Positions 7,842 through 16,781 of a DNA stretch of 64,000 nt are shown one piece after another. Where the stretch lies: assembly GCF_000766795.1 (NCBI RefSeq), contig NZ_JPDS01000001.1:501001-565000 (forward strand). The letters run 5' to 3'. Below the pieces are notes generated by a model. That model was given only the letters and a program-made list of their open reading frames with translations. It was not told the origin of the DNA and ran no database searches. The translations under genes and the position numbers were made by a program. The DNA is from Polaribacter sp. Hel1_85 (GTDB taxonomy: Bacteria > Bacteroidota > Bacteroidia > Flavobacteriales > Flavobacteriaceae). The stretch's first letter is position 1. Every line of letters begins with the position of its first letter.

Positions 7842-8648
7842 ATGAATAAAAAAATAATTCAAAAAAACATTACTAAACTTGAAGAATTAGATAAAAACAT
7901 ACCTATAAATCTAGTTTTATCAGGTGGAGGTGTTAAATCTACAGGACATTTAGCCCTCCTTGAAAAAATTGAAGCTTTAGGTTTAAAAATTAATGCTATT
8001 GCAGGGAGTAGTGGTGGAGCATTAGTTGCTTCTTTATATGCTTCAGGAGTACCCACAAAAGACATTTTAAAAGTATTTAAAGAAACTAGTATTTTTAAAA
8101 TTTCTTTTTTCAGTATTTCAAAGGCAGGCATTTTTGATACTCTCTTATTTAGAAATGCTATTGAAAATAAAATTAAATCTAAGTTTAGTGAATTACAAAT
8201 TCCCATATATATAACGGCATCTAATATGCAAGAAGGTAAAATACGTTATTTTAGTAAAGGAAAATTATTGAAACCCATTTTAGCTTCGTGTGCTATACCT
8301 GGTATTTTCAGTCCTATTAAAATTAATAATGTTTTGTATTCAGATGGTGGTGTTTTAGATAATTTTCCAATTAAGCCTTTTGAAAAATCAGATTTACCTT
8401 TAATAGGAAGCTATGTTAGTGATCCTCCAAAACGAACTCAAGAAGAATTAAATTCTACCTTAAAAGTAGTAACACAAGCTACTTATTTAATGGCTCATTC
8501 TGCGGTAAGTTTTAAATTCTATATTACAGATCTTACGATTCGTTTTCCTTTATCTAATTATTCGGGTTTAGACACTAAAGAAGCAGAGGAAATTTATAAA
8601 AAATGTAAGTCTTTCTTAAAAACTAAACAAGTAAAAAAAACGAACTAA
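7842..8648 (+). CDS. Patatin-like phospholipase
   Basis: From the ATG at 7842 the protein has 268 residues. A longer frame reaching back to 7800 overlaps the cardiolipin synthase gene and adds no family-like sequence. The patatin elements are all visible: glycine-rich oxyanion loop SGGGVKSTGHL, nucleophile GSSGGA (residues about 55-60) and the catalytic Asp in SDGGVLDNFP (about 168-177). It probably hydrolyses membrane lipids in the cytoplasm or at the inner membrane. It begins 13 bp after the cardiolipin synthase stop and is the last gene of the operon; the AraC regulator converges on it with an 8-bp gap. Confidence 0.9.
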   Translation: MNKKIIQKNITKLEELDKNIPINLVLSGGGVKSTGHLALLEKIEALGLKINAIAGSSGGALVASLYASGVPTKDILKVFKETSIFKISFFSISKAGIFDTLLFRNAIENKIKSKFSELQIPIYITASNMQEGKIRYFSKGKLLKPILASCAIPGIFSPIKINNVLYSDGGVLDNFPIKPFEKSDLPLIGSYVSDPPKRTQEELNSTLKVVTQATYLMAHSAVSFKFYITDLTIRFPLSNYSGLDTKEAEEIYKKCKSFLKTKQVKKTN

Positions 8649-8656
8649 ATTATTTA

Positions 8657-9694
8657 TTAAGCTACTTTTATATCTGCTTCTTGTTTGTTTTTTATAAACT
8701 CACTTGGACTAATATTGTATTTCTTTTTAAATATTTTTGAAAAATAACTTCTACTACTAAAACCAATTGTATATACAATTTGAGAGATGTTTAAATCTGT
8801 GGTATTCATTAAATCTCTTGCTTCTTCTAATCGAATATGACGAATGTATTCTGTGACTGTTCTGGTGTATAACGATTTAAACCCTTCTTGTAGTTTTGCT
8901 TGTGTTAACCCGCTTATATTAGCTAATTCTTCAACCGTATAATCTTTAGAAACATCTTTTAAAATCTTTTCAGCAATTTTTCGAACACTATTTAATTCTT
9001 TTTTAGTAAGTGACGTATTCGGTTGTTTTTTTAGTTTCACATCTTTATCATGCTGTAACATATGTTCAGATAAAATTTGATATACAATACCTTCTTTTAT
9101 CAGAATTCTAATCATTCCTTTTTGCTTTACTTTATCATATTGTTTTATAAGATTCGCTAATTTTAAATTATAAGTACCAAAATAAGCAAATACTTTTTCG
9201 TGTTGCTGATCATGAAAAACCTTATATAAATGTTGATTTAAAATAGAAGCATCATTTAAACGTTTTTTAATAAACTTTACTCTGCTTATTTGAATCACAT
9301 GAATGTGTATTTTTACGTCTTTTTCAAAATAGCCATAGTTATAACCATCATCTTTACTGGTTATAATTACAGATTGAAATTGCTCTAGCTTTCTTTTCTT
9401 GTCCTCTAACTCAAATCGGTGATAACAATGTCCTAGAGAAGTATAGGTAAAATGGATTGGGTTAAACTCCGAAGTATTCATAATTAAAGTAATATCTTCT
9501 AAAAAAGTAATATTATACTCTAAAGTACTACCTCCCCATTCAAAAGTAATGAAGGTAATTGTTCCTTTCGCATTTTCGTTATCAACTTCTAAAATATACT
9601 CTCCCCAACGTTCCGTTATTTTACCTCCAATAGCATCTCTAATTTGTCTAACGCTACCTTCTGTACTTGTTGCAGTAATAGTTATTGTTTTCAA
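8657..9694 (-). CDS. AraC-family transcriptional regulator, likely regulator of the three-site regulon
   Basis: This 345-residue protein has an N-terminal part of about 235 residues that I do not recognise. A C-terminal AraC/HTH_18 DNA-binding domain follows, from YTVEELANISGLTQAKLQEGF to ISQIVYTIGFSSRSYFSKIFKKKYNISPSEF. It lies between two operons that carry direct repeats 21 bp apart, the spacing expected for the two-helix contact of AraC proteins. It is divergent from the outer-membrane protein gene and convergent with the patatin gene. It is therefore the best candidate to bind sites A, B and C; this is an inference from position and operator type. Confidence 0.85.
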   Translation of the reverse strand: MKTITITATSTEGSVRQIRDAIGGKITERWGEYILEVDNENAKGTITFITFEWGGSTLEYNITFLEDITLIMNTSEFNPIHFTYTSLGHCYHRFELEDKKRKLEQFQSVIITSKDDGYNYGYFEKDVKIHIHVIQISRVKFIKKRLNDASILNQHLYKVFHDQQHEKVFAYFGTYNLKLANLIKQYDKVKQKGMIRILIKEGIVYQILSEHMLQHDKDVKLKKQPNTSLTKKELNSVRKIAEKILKDVSKDYTVEELANISGLTQAKLQEGFKSLYTRTVTEYIRHIRLEEARDLMNTTDLNISQIVYTIGFSSRSYFSKIFKKKYNISPSEFIKNKQEADIKVA

Positions 9695-9791
9695 CCTTAT
9701 TATTTTGGTTATAAATATAAACTAATTAAGGTTGCTTGTGATTTTTTTTTAAAGATACCCTAAAGTATTTTTAAAAAATCGAATATTTTAA

Positions 9792-9849
9792 ATGAGCTAA
9801 CATCAATTTGATATGAGCAAAACAGCCATAAACATAGACTGTATCTTTG
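9792..9849 (+). promoter_or_regulatory. Promoter of the outer-membrane protein gene with direct-repeat operator (site C)
   Basis: ATGAGCTAACATCAA...TTTGATATGAGCAAAA occupies 9792-9822, with two ATGAG blocks 21 bp apart. Nineteen bases later is the -7 box TATCTTTG (9842-9849). This places the transcript start near 9855 and excludes the ATG at 9813 as a start codon. Confidence 0.78.
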
Positions 9850-9872
9850 TAATGAACTTAAAAACAATAATA

Positions 9873-10346
9873 ATGAAATATTTAAAAACAATACTTTTTA
9901 GTACAATTTTATTAATGAGTGCAACAATTTCTGCACAAGATATCTCTAAAAATGCCTTGGGTCTTAGAGTAGGTGATAATGACGGATTTGGAGGAGAAAT
10001 CTCGTATCAACGATATGTATCAAACAATAACCGGTTAGAATTTGATTTAGGTTATAGAAACTCAAATGATGTAGATGCATTTAAACTTGTAGGACTCTAT
10101 CAATGGGTATATGCTATAGATAATAATTTTAACTGGTTTGTAGGTGCAGGTGCAGGAGTAGGGTCTTTTGATTCTCTAGATAATAATGGCGCTTTTATTT
10201 TAGCCGCTGCAGACTTGGGGATAGAATATAATTTTAATATTCCTCTTATAATGTCTTTAGATATTAGACCAGAACTAGGCTTTAATGATAATTATAGTAA
10301 CGATTTAGACTTAGATATTGCCTTAGGTATAAGATACCAATTTTAA
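9873..10346 (+). CDS. Small outer-membrane beta-barrel protein
   Basis: The 157-residue protein starts at MKYLKTILFSTILLMSATIS and has a signal peptide probably cleaved after SAQ. Alternating hydrophobic and polar residues with Gly/aromatic turns (YQRYVSNNNRLEFDLGYRN, WFVGAGAGVGSF, LGIEYNFNIPLIMSLDIRPELGF) and a C-terminal aromatic residue (GIRYQF) suggest an eight-strand outer-membrane barrel. An upstream ATG at 9813 lies inside the operator and before the -7 box, so it was not used. The gene is followed after 40 bp by the small DUF3185-like gene, probably on the same transcript. The role is unknown; as part of the AraC regulon it may be an envelope-stress protein. Confidence 0.75.
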   Translation: MKYLKTILFSTILLMSATISAQDISKNALGLRVGDNDGFGGEISYQRYVSNNNRLEFDLGYRNSNDVDAFKLVGLYQWVYAIDNNFNWFVGAGAGVGSFDSLDNNGAFILAAADLGIEYNFNIPLIMSLDIRPELGFNDNYSNDLDLDIALGIRYQF

Positions 10347-10386
10347 TAAAAAAACCTTAAAACTTATAACTTTAAAATTTATAACC

Positions 10387-10587
10387 ATGAATAAAACGAT
10401 TAAAACTATTTTAATAATTGCCGGATTAGCACTATTAATTTACGGAGGATATGAACTTATTACACCAGAAGCCTCTTTAGATATTGGAATTGCAGAATTT
10501 GAATCTCAAAACAATGATAATGCTTACATAAGCATAGGTATTGGTATAGTAGCACTTATTGCTAGTTTTTTAGTAAGTAAAAAGTAA
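10387..10587 (+). CDS. Small DUF3185-like inner-membrane protein
   Basis: The 66-residue protein has two hydrophobic helices (residues about 6-22, TILIIAGLALLIYGGYE, and about 47-63, ISIGIGIVALIASFLV) joined by an acidic 25-residue loop. This two-helix pattern with an IYGGYE-like turn resembles DUF3185 proteins, of unknown function. It starts 40 bp after the outer-membrane protein gene and probably shares its promoter. The family assignment is by pattern only. Confidence 0.65.
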   Translation: MNKTIKTILIIAGLALLIYGGYELITPEASLDIGIAEFESQNNDNAYISIGIGIVALIASFLVSKK

Positions 10588-10689
10588 CAACTTTATTAAA
10601 TCTATTTTATAGGTGTAAACCTAGTAAGCATCTTAATAGTAGATTAAAATCTATTGTAATAAAAAATACTAAAAAACTAATGTTAACTC

Positions 10690-10946
10690 TTAAACAACAA
10701 TTTTTCCTTTTTTTTCAACAGCATAAATTCCCCAATTAGCAATAGATTTAATTACCGGAACTAATGTTTTACCAAAATCAGTTAAAGAATACTCCACTTT
10801 TAATGGAGGTTTAGATGTAAATACTTTTCTTTTTATGATTCCATCTTCTTCTAATGTCTTTAGCTGCAAACTTAAAGTACGTTTTGTAACAGTTGGCATT
10901 TCTTTTCTCAACTCATTATAACGTAGTGTTTTATCAATTAAATGAA
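10690..10946 (-). pseudogene. HxlR-family regulator remnant, N terminus lost
   Basis: The C-terminal 73 residues (MRKEMPTVTKRTLSLQLKTL onward) are closely similar to the intact HxlR regulator at 16417-16761. In the same frame the match extends upstream as IIHLIDKTLRYNEL, corresponding to ILFHLIDGTLRYNEL of the intact protein. It then meets a stop codon at the end of the CotH/T9SS gene. About the first 28 residues, including the conserved Cys pair and start, are missing. The break coincides with the last codon of the neighbouring gene, so a rearrangement joined the two. A shorter product from the internal ATG would keep the winged helix only in part. Confidence 0.75.
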
Positions 10947-13900
10947 TTATTTTTTAATAATCCTAGTTGAAATTCGAACATCATTGATAAGTTTTAAACT
11001 TAAAAAGTAGGTTCCGTTATGAAGTTCACTAATATTAATTTCTCCTGATTTAAAATTAACTTCAAGGCTTTTTATTTTCTGACCAAGAAGATTAAAAATT
11101 GAAATTTCTTGTATTGTTTGTTTTGAACTCAATATTAATTTTCCTGCCGTTGGATTAGGATACACAGTGAATTTAACATTATTCTTATTAAAATCATTTG
11201 TATTTAAAACAGTATTTGAACTTGCTATCCAATTAGTAGCCATTGCATTGTCTGAGTTAACATCTATTAATTCTAAATAAAACCCATCTCCATCTGCAGC
11301 TTCTGGCCAAGGATCTTTATCAAAATATTCAACTTGATCAATTACATTACCAAATGCGTCTGCTAATACTAAATTATGATTCTTATTAGATAAATCTCTT
11401 TCAAATGTATCAAAGGGAGCAAAACCATATTTGTTTTCAAAAGTAGTAACATCTCCAGCTAAATAAATAACATTTCCAGCTTCAAGAGTTGCATTATTTG
11501 GAAATTGATAAGAAACCCCAAGTTTTACTAAATAAACTCCAGTAAGGTTAACAGTTGTAGTTCCTGTATTTTTAATTTCAATAAATTCTAAATCATCACT
11601 TTCTGTAAATATGTCAGTTTCTTGCGGATTGTAATCAATTTTGGTAATCACTAGAGAGGGCATTTCAATAGTATTACAATCATTAAATTGCCCAAGGTTA
11701 TTTTTCATCCAAGTAATTCTTTCTTGCAACCAGCTTTTCATGTTGGTTATTTCTCCAGAAAAATCATTAATAGTATTCCATTTTTCATTTTCACGAACTA
11801 CAGCTTCAGAAATTAAAGCCACAGTACTGTCTATTAACTCAGATATATAGTCATAACTCAAAGATTCTCCACTAACTGTGACTTCATTAAAACGTTTAGA
11901 TAAATAACATTTAAATTCTGGATTGTAAAAAAGACTGCTCCAAATATAAGATCCAGTATTACTATATTGAAATTGCCAAACATTTGTGAAACTTCGATCA
12001 TAATAAGTACCAAATGCGTTAAATAAATCATTTCCATAGGTTAAATTATAATCCCAAACAGGACCAGCTCTTAATTTTCCTCCTCGATCTTTATGATAAT
12101 AGGTACTTAAAGCATAGGCATCTACATTTGAAGAGATTTCTGCCATTAACATATAATCTACAAAAGAAGGTACATCTATAATAGAAGGATAACCATTTAT
12201 AATATTTGAATTATTAGCGTTTTGATCAAAATTTCTAAAAACACTTTCTATATATGAAGATTGCTGTGAAGTAATATCATCTGAATTTGGTTTTTCGTGA
12301 ATATAACCTGCTCCATTATTATACCAAGCCTCAGGGTCTTCAGCAGTAGGTCTATCAGTTTGTAAAATATAACCTCCTGTAATTTCTGGGTACGAATTTT
12401 CATCATCAGCTAATTTTGAAATATCTACTCGATCTCCATCACGTTTTATTTTTTCTGAAAGTGCATATAAACCTATGTATTCGCCATTCAAAACAACTTC
12501 ACAATATTTTAAATTTACTGCGTATTGTCCCATTTTTCTTGCCATTTCATAACTAATATAATCACGCATCATACTATCATCAAAAGCAAAGGAATTTAAG
12601 ATCCAATCATCTTCTTTAGGCATTCCTAATAACTCTACACCTTTATCTTCTATACCATCATCTTCTAAAGTATCAATTCCATAGGGTTTTTTATCCAGTG
12701 TTTGAGATGAAGAACCTCTAGTTTCGATACCAATAATTCCTGAATAATTTAAAAAATCTTCATTATTGGCATCAGTTAGAAAATTTCTAGCACCATTAGG
12801 TCTTTGAATTATTTTCATTGTACCAAGTATTTTTGGTTCATCAGGAATAGTCGCACCATTATCCGTTGTAATAATAACAATAGGTAAATTACTATCGGTA
12901 AATGACATATTACTTGTATTCAGAATATATGATTTTGTATAAACAGAAGAAGGTAAATAATTTGCTAAAAACAATTGTGCTTGTACAGTAGTATTCTCAT
13001 TAATTTCAATAGGATTTGTATATATATATGAAATTTCAGATGGAATAGTTCCATCAGTTGTATATCGAATTATTTCTCCTTCAGTATTTCCAGATAATAC
13101 TAGGCTTATTGGTGTATTAATAACACCACCTTGGTGAGAAAAAACAACTTCATTTTGAATACTTCCTACATATTCTTGATTAGAATTCTCATAACCTGGT
13201 GTAGTTTCTGCATAACTTACAATCTCTCCAGAGGTTATAGAAGTTCCGATAGAGGTATTCTGAGGTAAATTATTTGCAACTATTTGATGTTCTATAGTGC
13301 CAGATGAATTCGTTAAGTATAGTGTTTCTGAACTTGATGATATTTTAAAATTTGTATGAAGATTGTTTTTTGTTAATTCTAAAATAGCTGGTGGATCAAT
13401 TCCAGAATTATTAGGTGTAGAAAAAGCTGCCGACAAGAATGGTATTATGGTAAAATCTGACGAAGAAGAGCTGATATTGTGTGCTTGAATGGTTAAAATA
13501 TTTTCACCCTCATTTAATATTGAATTGAAATTTGTTATTAAGAACCTTTCAGGTTTTCCTCCAGAATAAATTTGAGCCTCATGATCTGTAATTGTTGCTG
13601 AATTATATACTGGTGGTGTACCTATAATATTTGCTCTTGCTATTTCAGTACCATTTATATAAGCAACAAATGCATCATCATAATCTAAATCTAAAATTAA
13701 TGAAGAAATCGTAGAGAGGTTATTGATGGTAAAAGTTTTTCTAAGGTAAACAGATTGTGTGCCATTTGGAATAACCGTTGCATCATCACCATCATCATAT
13801 CCAAACCCAGAAATACCTGAAGACCAACTTGAATCATCAAAATTGAAGGTTTTCCAATTAGAATTGGGCTCAGAAGTAGGGATTAAATAGTTAAATTCAT

Positions 13901-14234
13901 CTCCTTGATTTATAAGTGTTCTAGGATAAGAAAATGTAGAAATATTTTTTGATGAAGCCCATAAAAGCAAATACTCATTAGGAGTTAATGTAATATCTGG
14001 AAATGTCCATTTTGTAAGATCATTTACATCATCAGATAAAGACCAATCAATAATTGAAATATCTTGGTTTCCAGAATTATGAATTTCTAACCAATCTGGA
14101 GTATCTCCATCTTCGTCTGAATAAACAGAATTTGATGAAACTAGTTCATTTATTCTAACTGTTTGAGCTTTTAAATTAAATATAAAAAATACGAATAAAA
14201 TGATTATTTGAAACCTATGTTTTTTTTCAATCAT
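10947..14234 (-). CDS. Large secreted CotH-kinase and lamin-tail-domain protein with T9SS sorting domain
   Basis: From the ATG at 14234 (MIEKKHRFQ) the protein has 1095 residues; a longer frame adds 16 residues before the signal peptide. In order: signal peptide ending near LKAQ; first lamin-tail domain (VRINELVSSNS... about 25-110); a beta-sandwich stretch; a chitobiase-like beta domain (IIRYTTDGTIPSE, about 390-440); a CotH domain (GIETRGSSSQTLDKKPYGI, WILNSFAFDDSMMRDYISYE, GPVWDYNLTYGN, about 500-850); second lamin-tail domain (about 890-990); and a C-terminal T9SS type A sorting domain (VYPNPTAGKLILSS ... GTYFLSLK). It should be exported and anchored or released by the type IX system. CotH domains are protein-kinase-like in spore coats; the target here is unknown. 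Confidence 0.88.
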   Translation of the reverse strand: MIEKKHRFQIIILFVFFIFNLKAQTVRINELVSSNSVYSDEDGDTPDWLEIHNSGNQDISIIDWSLSDDVNDLTKWTFPDITLTPNEYLLLWASSKNISTFSYPRTLINQGDEFNYLIPTSEPNSNWKTFNFDDSSWSSGISGFGYDDGDDATVIPNGTQSVYLRKTFTINNLSTISSLILDLDYDDAFVAYINGTEIARANIIGTPPVYNSATITDHEAQIYSGGKPERFLITNFNSILNEGENILTIQAHNISSSSSDFTIIPFLSAAFSTPNNSGIDPPAILELTKNNLHTNFKISSSSETLYLTNSSGTIEHQIVANNLPQNTSIGTSITSGEIVSYAETTPGYENSNQEYVGSIQNEVVFSHQGGVINTPISLVLSGNTEGEIIRYTTDGTIPSEISYIYTNPIEINENTTVQAQLFLANYLPSSVYTKSYILNTSNMSFTDSNLPIVIITTDNGATIPDEPKILGTMKIIQRPNGARNFLTDANNEDFLNYSGIIGIETRGSSSQTLDKKPYGIDTLEDDGIEDKGVELLGMPKEDDWILNSFAFDDSMMRDYISYEMARKMGQYAVNLKYCEVVLNGEYIGLYALSEKIKRDGDRVDISKLADDENSYPEITGGYILQTDRPTAEDPEAWYNNGAGYIHEKPNSDDITSQQSSYIESVFRNFDQNANNSNIINGYPSIIDVPSFVDYMLMAEISSNVDAYALSTYYHKDRGGKLRAGPVWDYNLTYGNDLFNAFGTYYDRSFTNVWQFQYSNTGSYIWSSLFYNPEFKCYLSKRFNEVTVSGESLSYDYISELIDSTVALISEAVVRENEKWNTINDFSGEITNMKSWLQERITWMKNNLGQFNDCNTIEMPSLVITKIDYNPQETDIFTESDDLEFIEIKNTGTTTVNLTGVYLVKLGVSYQFPNNATLEAGNVIYLAGDVTTFENKYGFAPFDTFERDLSNKNHNLVLADAFGNVIDQVEYFDKDPWPEAADGDGFYLELIDVNSDNAMATNWIASSNTVLNTNDFNKNNVKFTVYPNPTAGKLILSSKQTIQEISIFNLLGQKIKSLEVNFKSGEINISELHNGTYFLSLKLINDVRISTRIIKK

Positions 14235-14282
14235 TGGAAAGTTTTTAGTGGTTAGATTAAATCTCTTATTATTTTTAAACAA

Positions 14283-14541
14283 AAAAATGATTCTTCAAAT
14301 AATATATGATTTGTAATAATGCTAATTTAATTAATTTAAATGCAAATTCTTGGTAAACTCACCATACAAAACCTATACAATAGATTTTATTATAATTTAT
14401 GTATTGTGTTCATAATTAAATCGTTATCGATGTTTTTTTTTAGAATAATGTATTTTAAAAAAATCAATAATATCAATAAAGTAAATTTTGATTGATTTGC
14501 CTATGCTGAACTTAATTTAGTAATCGTTAAGAAAAAAACAT
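14283..14541. other. Intergenic region upstream of the CotH/T9SS gene
   Basis: AT-rich non-coding sequence between the CotH/T9SS gene start and the terminator of the next minus-strand gene. It probably holds the CotH gene promoter, but no -7 box with a convincing -33 partner stands out, and I see no small gene. Confidence 0.4.
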
Positions 14542-14580
14542 AAAAAAAGAGCTATAACGTTTATAAATTATAGCTCTTTG
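14542..14580 (-). terminator. Rho-independent terminator of the outer-membrane protein gene
   Basis: A perfect 10-bp stem AGAGCTATAA / TTATAGCTCT (14548-14557 and 14568-14577) is followed on the minus strand by a run of seven T. It lies 17 bp beyond the stop codon of the minus-strand gene. Confidence 0.88.
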
Positions 14581-14596
14581 AATAAAAATTGAATTA

Positions 14597-15457
14597 TTAT
14601 TTCTTACTAGAAACTTCAAATTTATATGTGATTCCAAAGTTTATCCCAAATGAAGAATAAGGTACTTTTTGTGATAATTTTTTTGAACCATCTGTATTTG
14701 TATTAGACAAATTATCTACATAAGTAGATTCTTTATAAACATCAGCAGGCAAATTATCTAAAGAATATACATTACTAACAGCTACTGTGCCATCAGATAA
14801 AACAAAATCAGTATTAAATTCTGTAATTTCAGAGTCTTTTCGTTTTAAACTAATTCCATAATATTCTGCTTCAACAAAAAGGCTTAAGTTCGTGTTTAAA
14901 TCAAACTTATAACCAAGAGCAGCAACTAAACCCAAAGGAAAATGTCCATGATAATCCTCAACATAATTCGTTTCAGAATACGATCCACTAGGTAATCCTA
15001 TAGCAGTTGCTTGTGCATCCGAAAAAATAGATTTTTTATACACAACAGCTTCTGTTTTACCGCCTAATTTTATCAATGCACCAAAACGTCCATAAATATT
15101 ATTAGTAAATTGATACACAATAGAAGTTGATGCTCCAAAAGCACGTGCTCTTGCAATGGCATTTACATCTGTATTTGGTAAGGTAACTTTAGACACGGTT
15201 TGGTCTGCACCATTTAAATATCCAAATGCTAAATCTACACCAAAGGTTTCATTAAAAAAGTAAGTCCCTCTTAATTGTAAATTAAAACCTTCACCATAAC
15301 TACCATAGGTGTTTTCAGTTTCCGAAATATTTATTTTTTCTCCTATTTTCATTCCTGCACTACCTATTGCATAACCAGTACTAGCTGATATTTGAAATTG
15401 AGCAAAAGAAGTTGCACTAATTAAAAATGCTGCAAATGCTATGATATAATGTTTCAT
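14597..15457 (-). CDS. Outer-membrane beta-barrel protein
   Basis: The 286-residue protein has a signal peptide, MKHYIIAFAAFLISATSFAQ, then amphipathic strands with Gly- and Tyr-rich turns (FQISASTGYAIGSAGMKIG, FGVDLAFGYLNG, ALGYKFDLNTNLSLFVEAEYYGISLKRK). It ends in a strand, FGINFGITYKFEV. This is the pattern of a monomeric outer-membrane barrel of the porin-like or OmpW-like kind. It stands alone, with its own promoter (TACCTTTG at 15517-15524) and its own terminator. The transported substrate or binding role cannot be read from the sequence. Confidence 0.8.
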   Translation of the reverse strand: MKHYIIAFAAFLISATSFAQFQISASTGYAIGSAGMKIGEKINISETENTYGSYGEGFNLQLRGTYFFNETFGVDLAFGYLNGADQTVSKVTLPNTDVNAIARARAFGASTSIVYQFTNNIYGRFGALIKLGGKTEAVVYKKSIFSDAQATAIGLPSGSYSETNYVEDYHGHFPLGLVAALGYKFDLNTNLSLFVEAEYYGISLKRKDSEITEFNTDFVLSDGTVAVSNVYSLDNLPADVYKESTYVDNLSNTNTDGSKKLSQKVPYSSFGINFGITYKFEVSSKK

Positions 15458-15821
15458 TTTGTGTATTCTATTTGTAATATTTATTTTATAAATTTTGATT
15501 GAAAATAAATCGTTTACAAAGGTACTTTTTTACAAAATTTTACTCACTAATTATAGTGTTTAAATGTGGGTTTTATAAGGCTTTTATGGTTATTTATAAT
15601 TGAACTAAATTAAAGTAAAAAAAGACAAATAAGTTAAAGTAATCTGTTTAAAATAGATAGCTTCTATAATTGATTTTTTTGATGATTTAAGAATTAAAAT
15701 TGGAGTGAATTATTTAGTTGTTAAAAGGTTAAAAACGAACTGGTATTCTAAGCAAATTTTATTTTTTTGAAATTAAAACAGGTTTAGCATAATTATTGAT
15801 TAAATAATGAAAAAGTAAACG
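15458..15821. other. Intergenic region with the outer-membrane protein promoter
   Basis: This divergent spacer carries a minus-strand -7 box, TACCTTTG, at 15517-15524, 60 bp before the start of the outer-membrane protein gene. The rest is AT-rich. I see no conserved repeat or small gene, and no clear promoter for the phosphatase gene on the plus strand. Confidence 0.5.
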
Positions 15822-16364
15822 ATGAAAAAAAAATTTATAATAATCTTTTTTTATTTAGGAGTAATAAATTTCCATTACGGACAAGAATTGCCTTTAAAAA
15901 AAGTTGAATCTAAACATTTTAGAAATTTATATAAAATAAATGCTATGTTGTATCGATCTGAGCAACCTAGCAAAAAAGGGTTTAAAGAACTTGAATTGAT
16001 GGGAGTAAAGACCATTCTTAATTTAAGGAGACTTAAAAATAATAAGAAAAAAGCAAAGAACTTTAACTTTAATTTGGTACATATTCCTCTAAAAACTAAA
16101 GAATTAAATGAAAAGGATATTTTAAATATTTTACATGTAATTAAAGATTCTAAACAACCTGTTTTAGTGCATTGTTGGCATGGTTCAGATAGAACAGGAT
16201 CTATAATAGCTGCCTATAGAATGGTAATTGAAAATTGGTCTAAAGAGAAAGCTATTAAAGAATTTCAGAAAAAGAATTTAGGATATCATTATAAAATGTA
16301 CCCTAATTTATTGGTTTTATTAGAAAATTTAGACATTCAAAAACTAAAAAAACAATTAAATTAA
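15822..16364 (+). CDS. Secreted dual-specificity/tyrosine phosphatase-like protein
   Basis: The 180-residue protein begins with a hydrophobic export signal (KKFIIIFFYLGVINFHYGQ). It carries the P-loop of cysteine phosphatases, VHCWHGSDRTG (HCx5R, about residues 124-134). The general acid is probably in the loop HIPLKTKEL. The order YRSEQP, GVKTILNLRR, then HCx5R is that of the DSP-like tyrosine phosphatase families found in bacteria. With a signal sequence it would act in the periplasm, where phosphoprotein, inositol phosphate or phospholipid substrates are all possible. It stands alone, convergent with the HxlR gene. Confidence 0.85.
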   Translation: MKKKFIIIFFYLGVINFHYGQELPLKKVESKHFRNLYKINAMLYRSEQPSKKGFKELELMGVKTILNLRRLKNNKKKAKNFNFNLVHIPLKTKELNEKDILNILHVIKDSKQPVLVHCWHGSDRTGSIIAAYRMVIENWSKEKAIKEFQKKNLGYHYKMYPNLLVLLENLDIQKLKKQLN

Positions 16365-16416
16365 TATTTTCTATTAAATTGGAGCGAAGTAACATTTATA
16401 AAAGAATAAAAAATAC

Positions 16417-16761
16417 TTATTCTAATATTACTCCTTTTTTTTCAACCGCAAAAACGCCCCATTCTGCAATAGATTGTATTATAGGAATTAATGTTTTACC
16501 AAAATTAGTTAAAGAATATTCTACTTTTAAAGGAGGTTTAGAAGTATATACTTTTCTTTTAACGATGCCATCTTCTTCCAAAGTCTTTAATTGTAAACTT
16601 AAAGTACGTTCAGTAACCGTTGGCATTTCCTTTCTTAACTCATTATATCGTAGCGTTCCATCAATTAGATGAAATAAAATTACAGTTTTCCATTTTCCTC
16701 CAATAATTCCCATGGTTAAACTAGCACAGCAAGGGTATTCTTTTCCTCTAAATTTATACAT
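16417..16761 (-). CDS. HxlR-family redox/electrophile-responsive regulator
   Basis: The 114-residue winged-helix protein shows the family hallmarks: an N-terminal Cys pair in YPCCASLTMGIIGGKWK, then ELRKEMPTVTERTLSLQLKTLEEDGIVKR and PPLKVEYSLTNFGKTL. The Cys near the N terminus is the sensing residue in studied relatives such as YodB. It is divergent from the nitroreductase operon, with several copies of ACTATA/TATAGT between them, one forming a long palindrome over its own promoter. It is therefore likely to repress both itself and that operon until it meets quinones or other electrophiles. A broken paralogue lies at 10690-10946. Confidence 0.9.
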   Translation of the reverse strand: MYKFRGKEYPCCASLTMGIIGGKWKTVILFHLIDGTLRYNELRKEMPTVTERTLSLQLKTLEEDGIVKRKVYTSKPPLKVEYSLTNFGKTLIPIIQSIAEWGVFAVEKKGVILE

Positions 16762-16781
16762 AATACTATTTAATTATTTTA

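Noticed and set aside
9813..9872. N-terminal extension of the outer-membrane protein from the ATG at 9813
   Set aside because: The codon lies within the direct-repeat operator and before the -7 box at 9842-9849; the signal peptide starts at 9873.
16379..16672. Open frame of 97 codons on the plus strand opposite the HxlR gene
   Set aside because: It is the antisense shadow of a well-conserved regulator; the minus strand carries all HxlR motifs.
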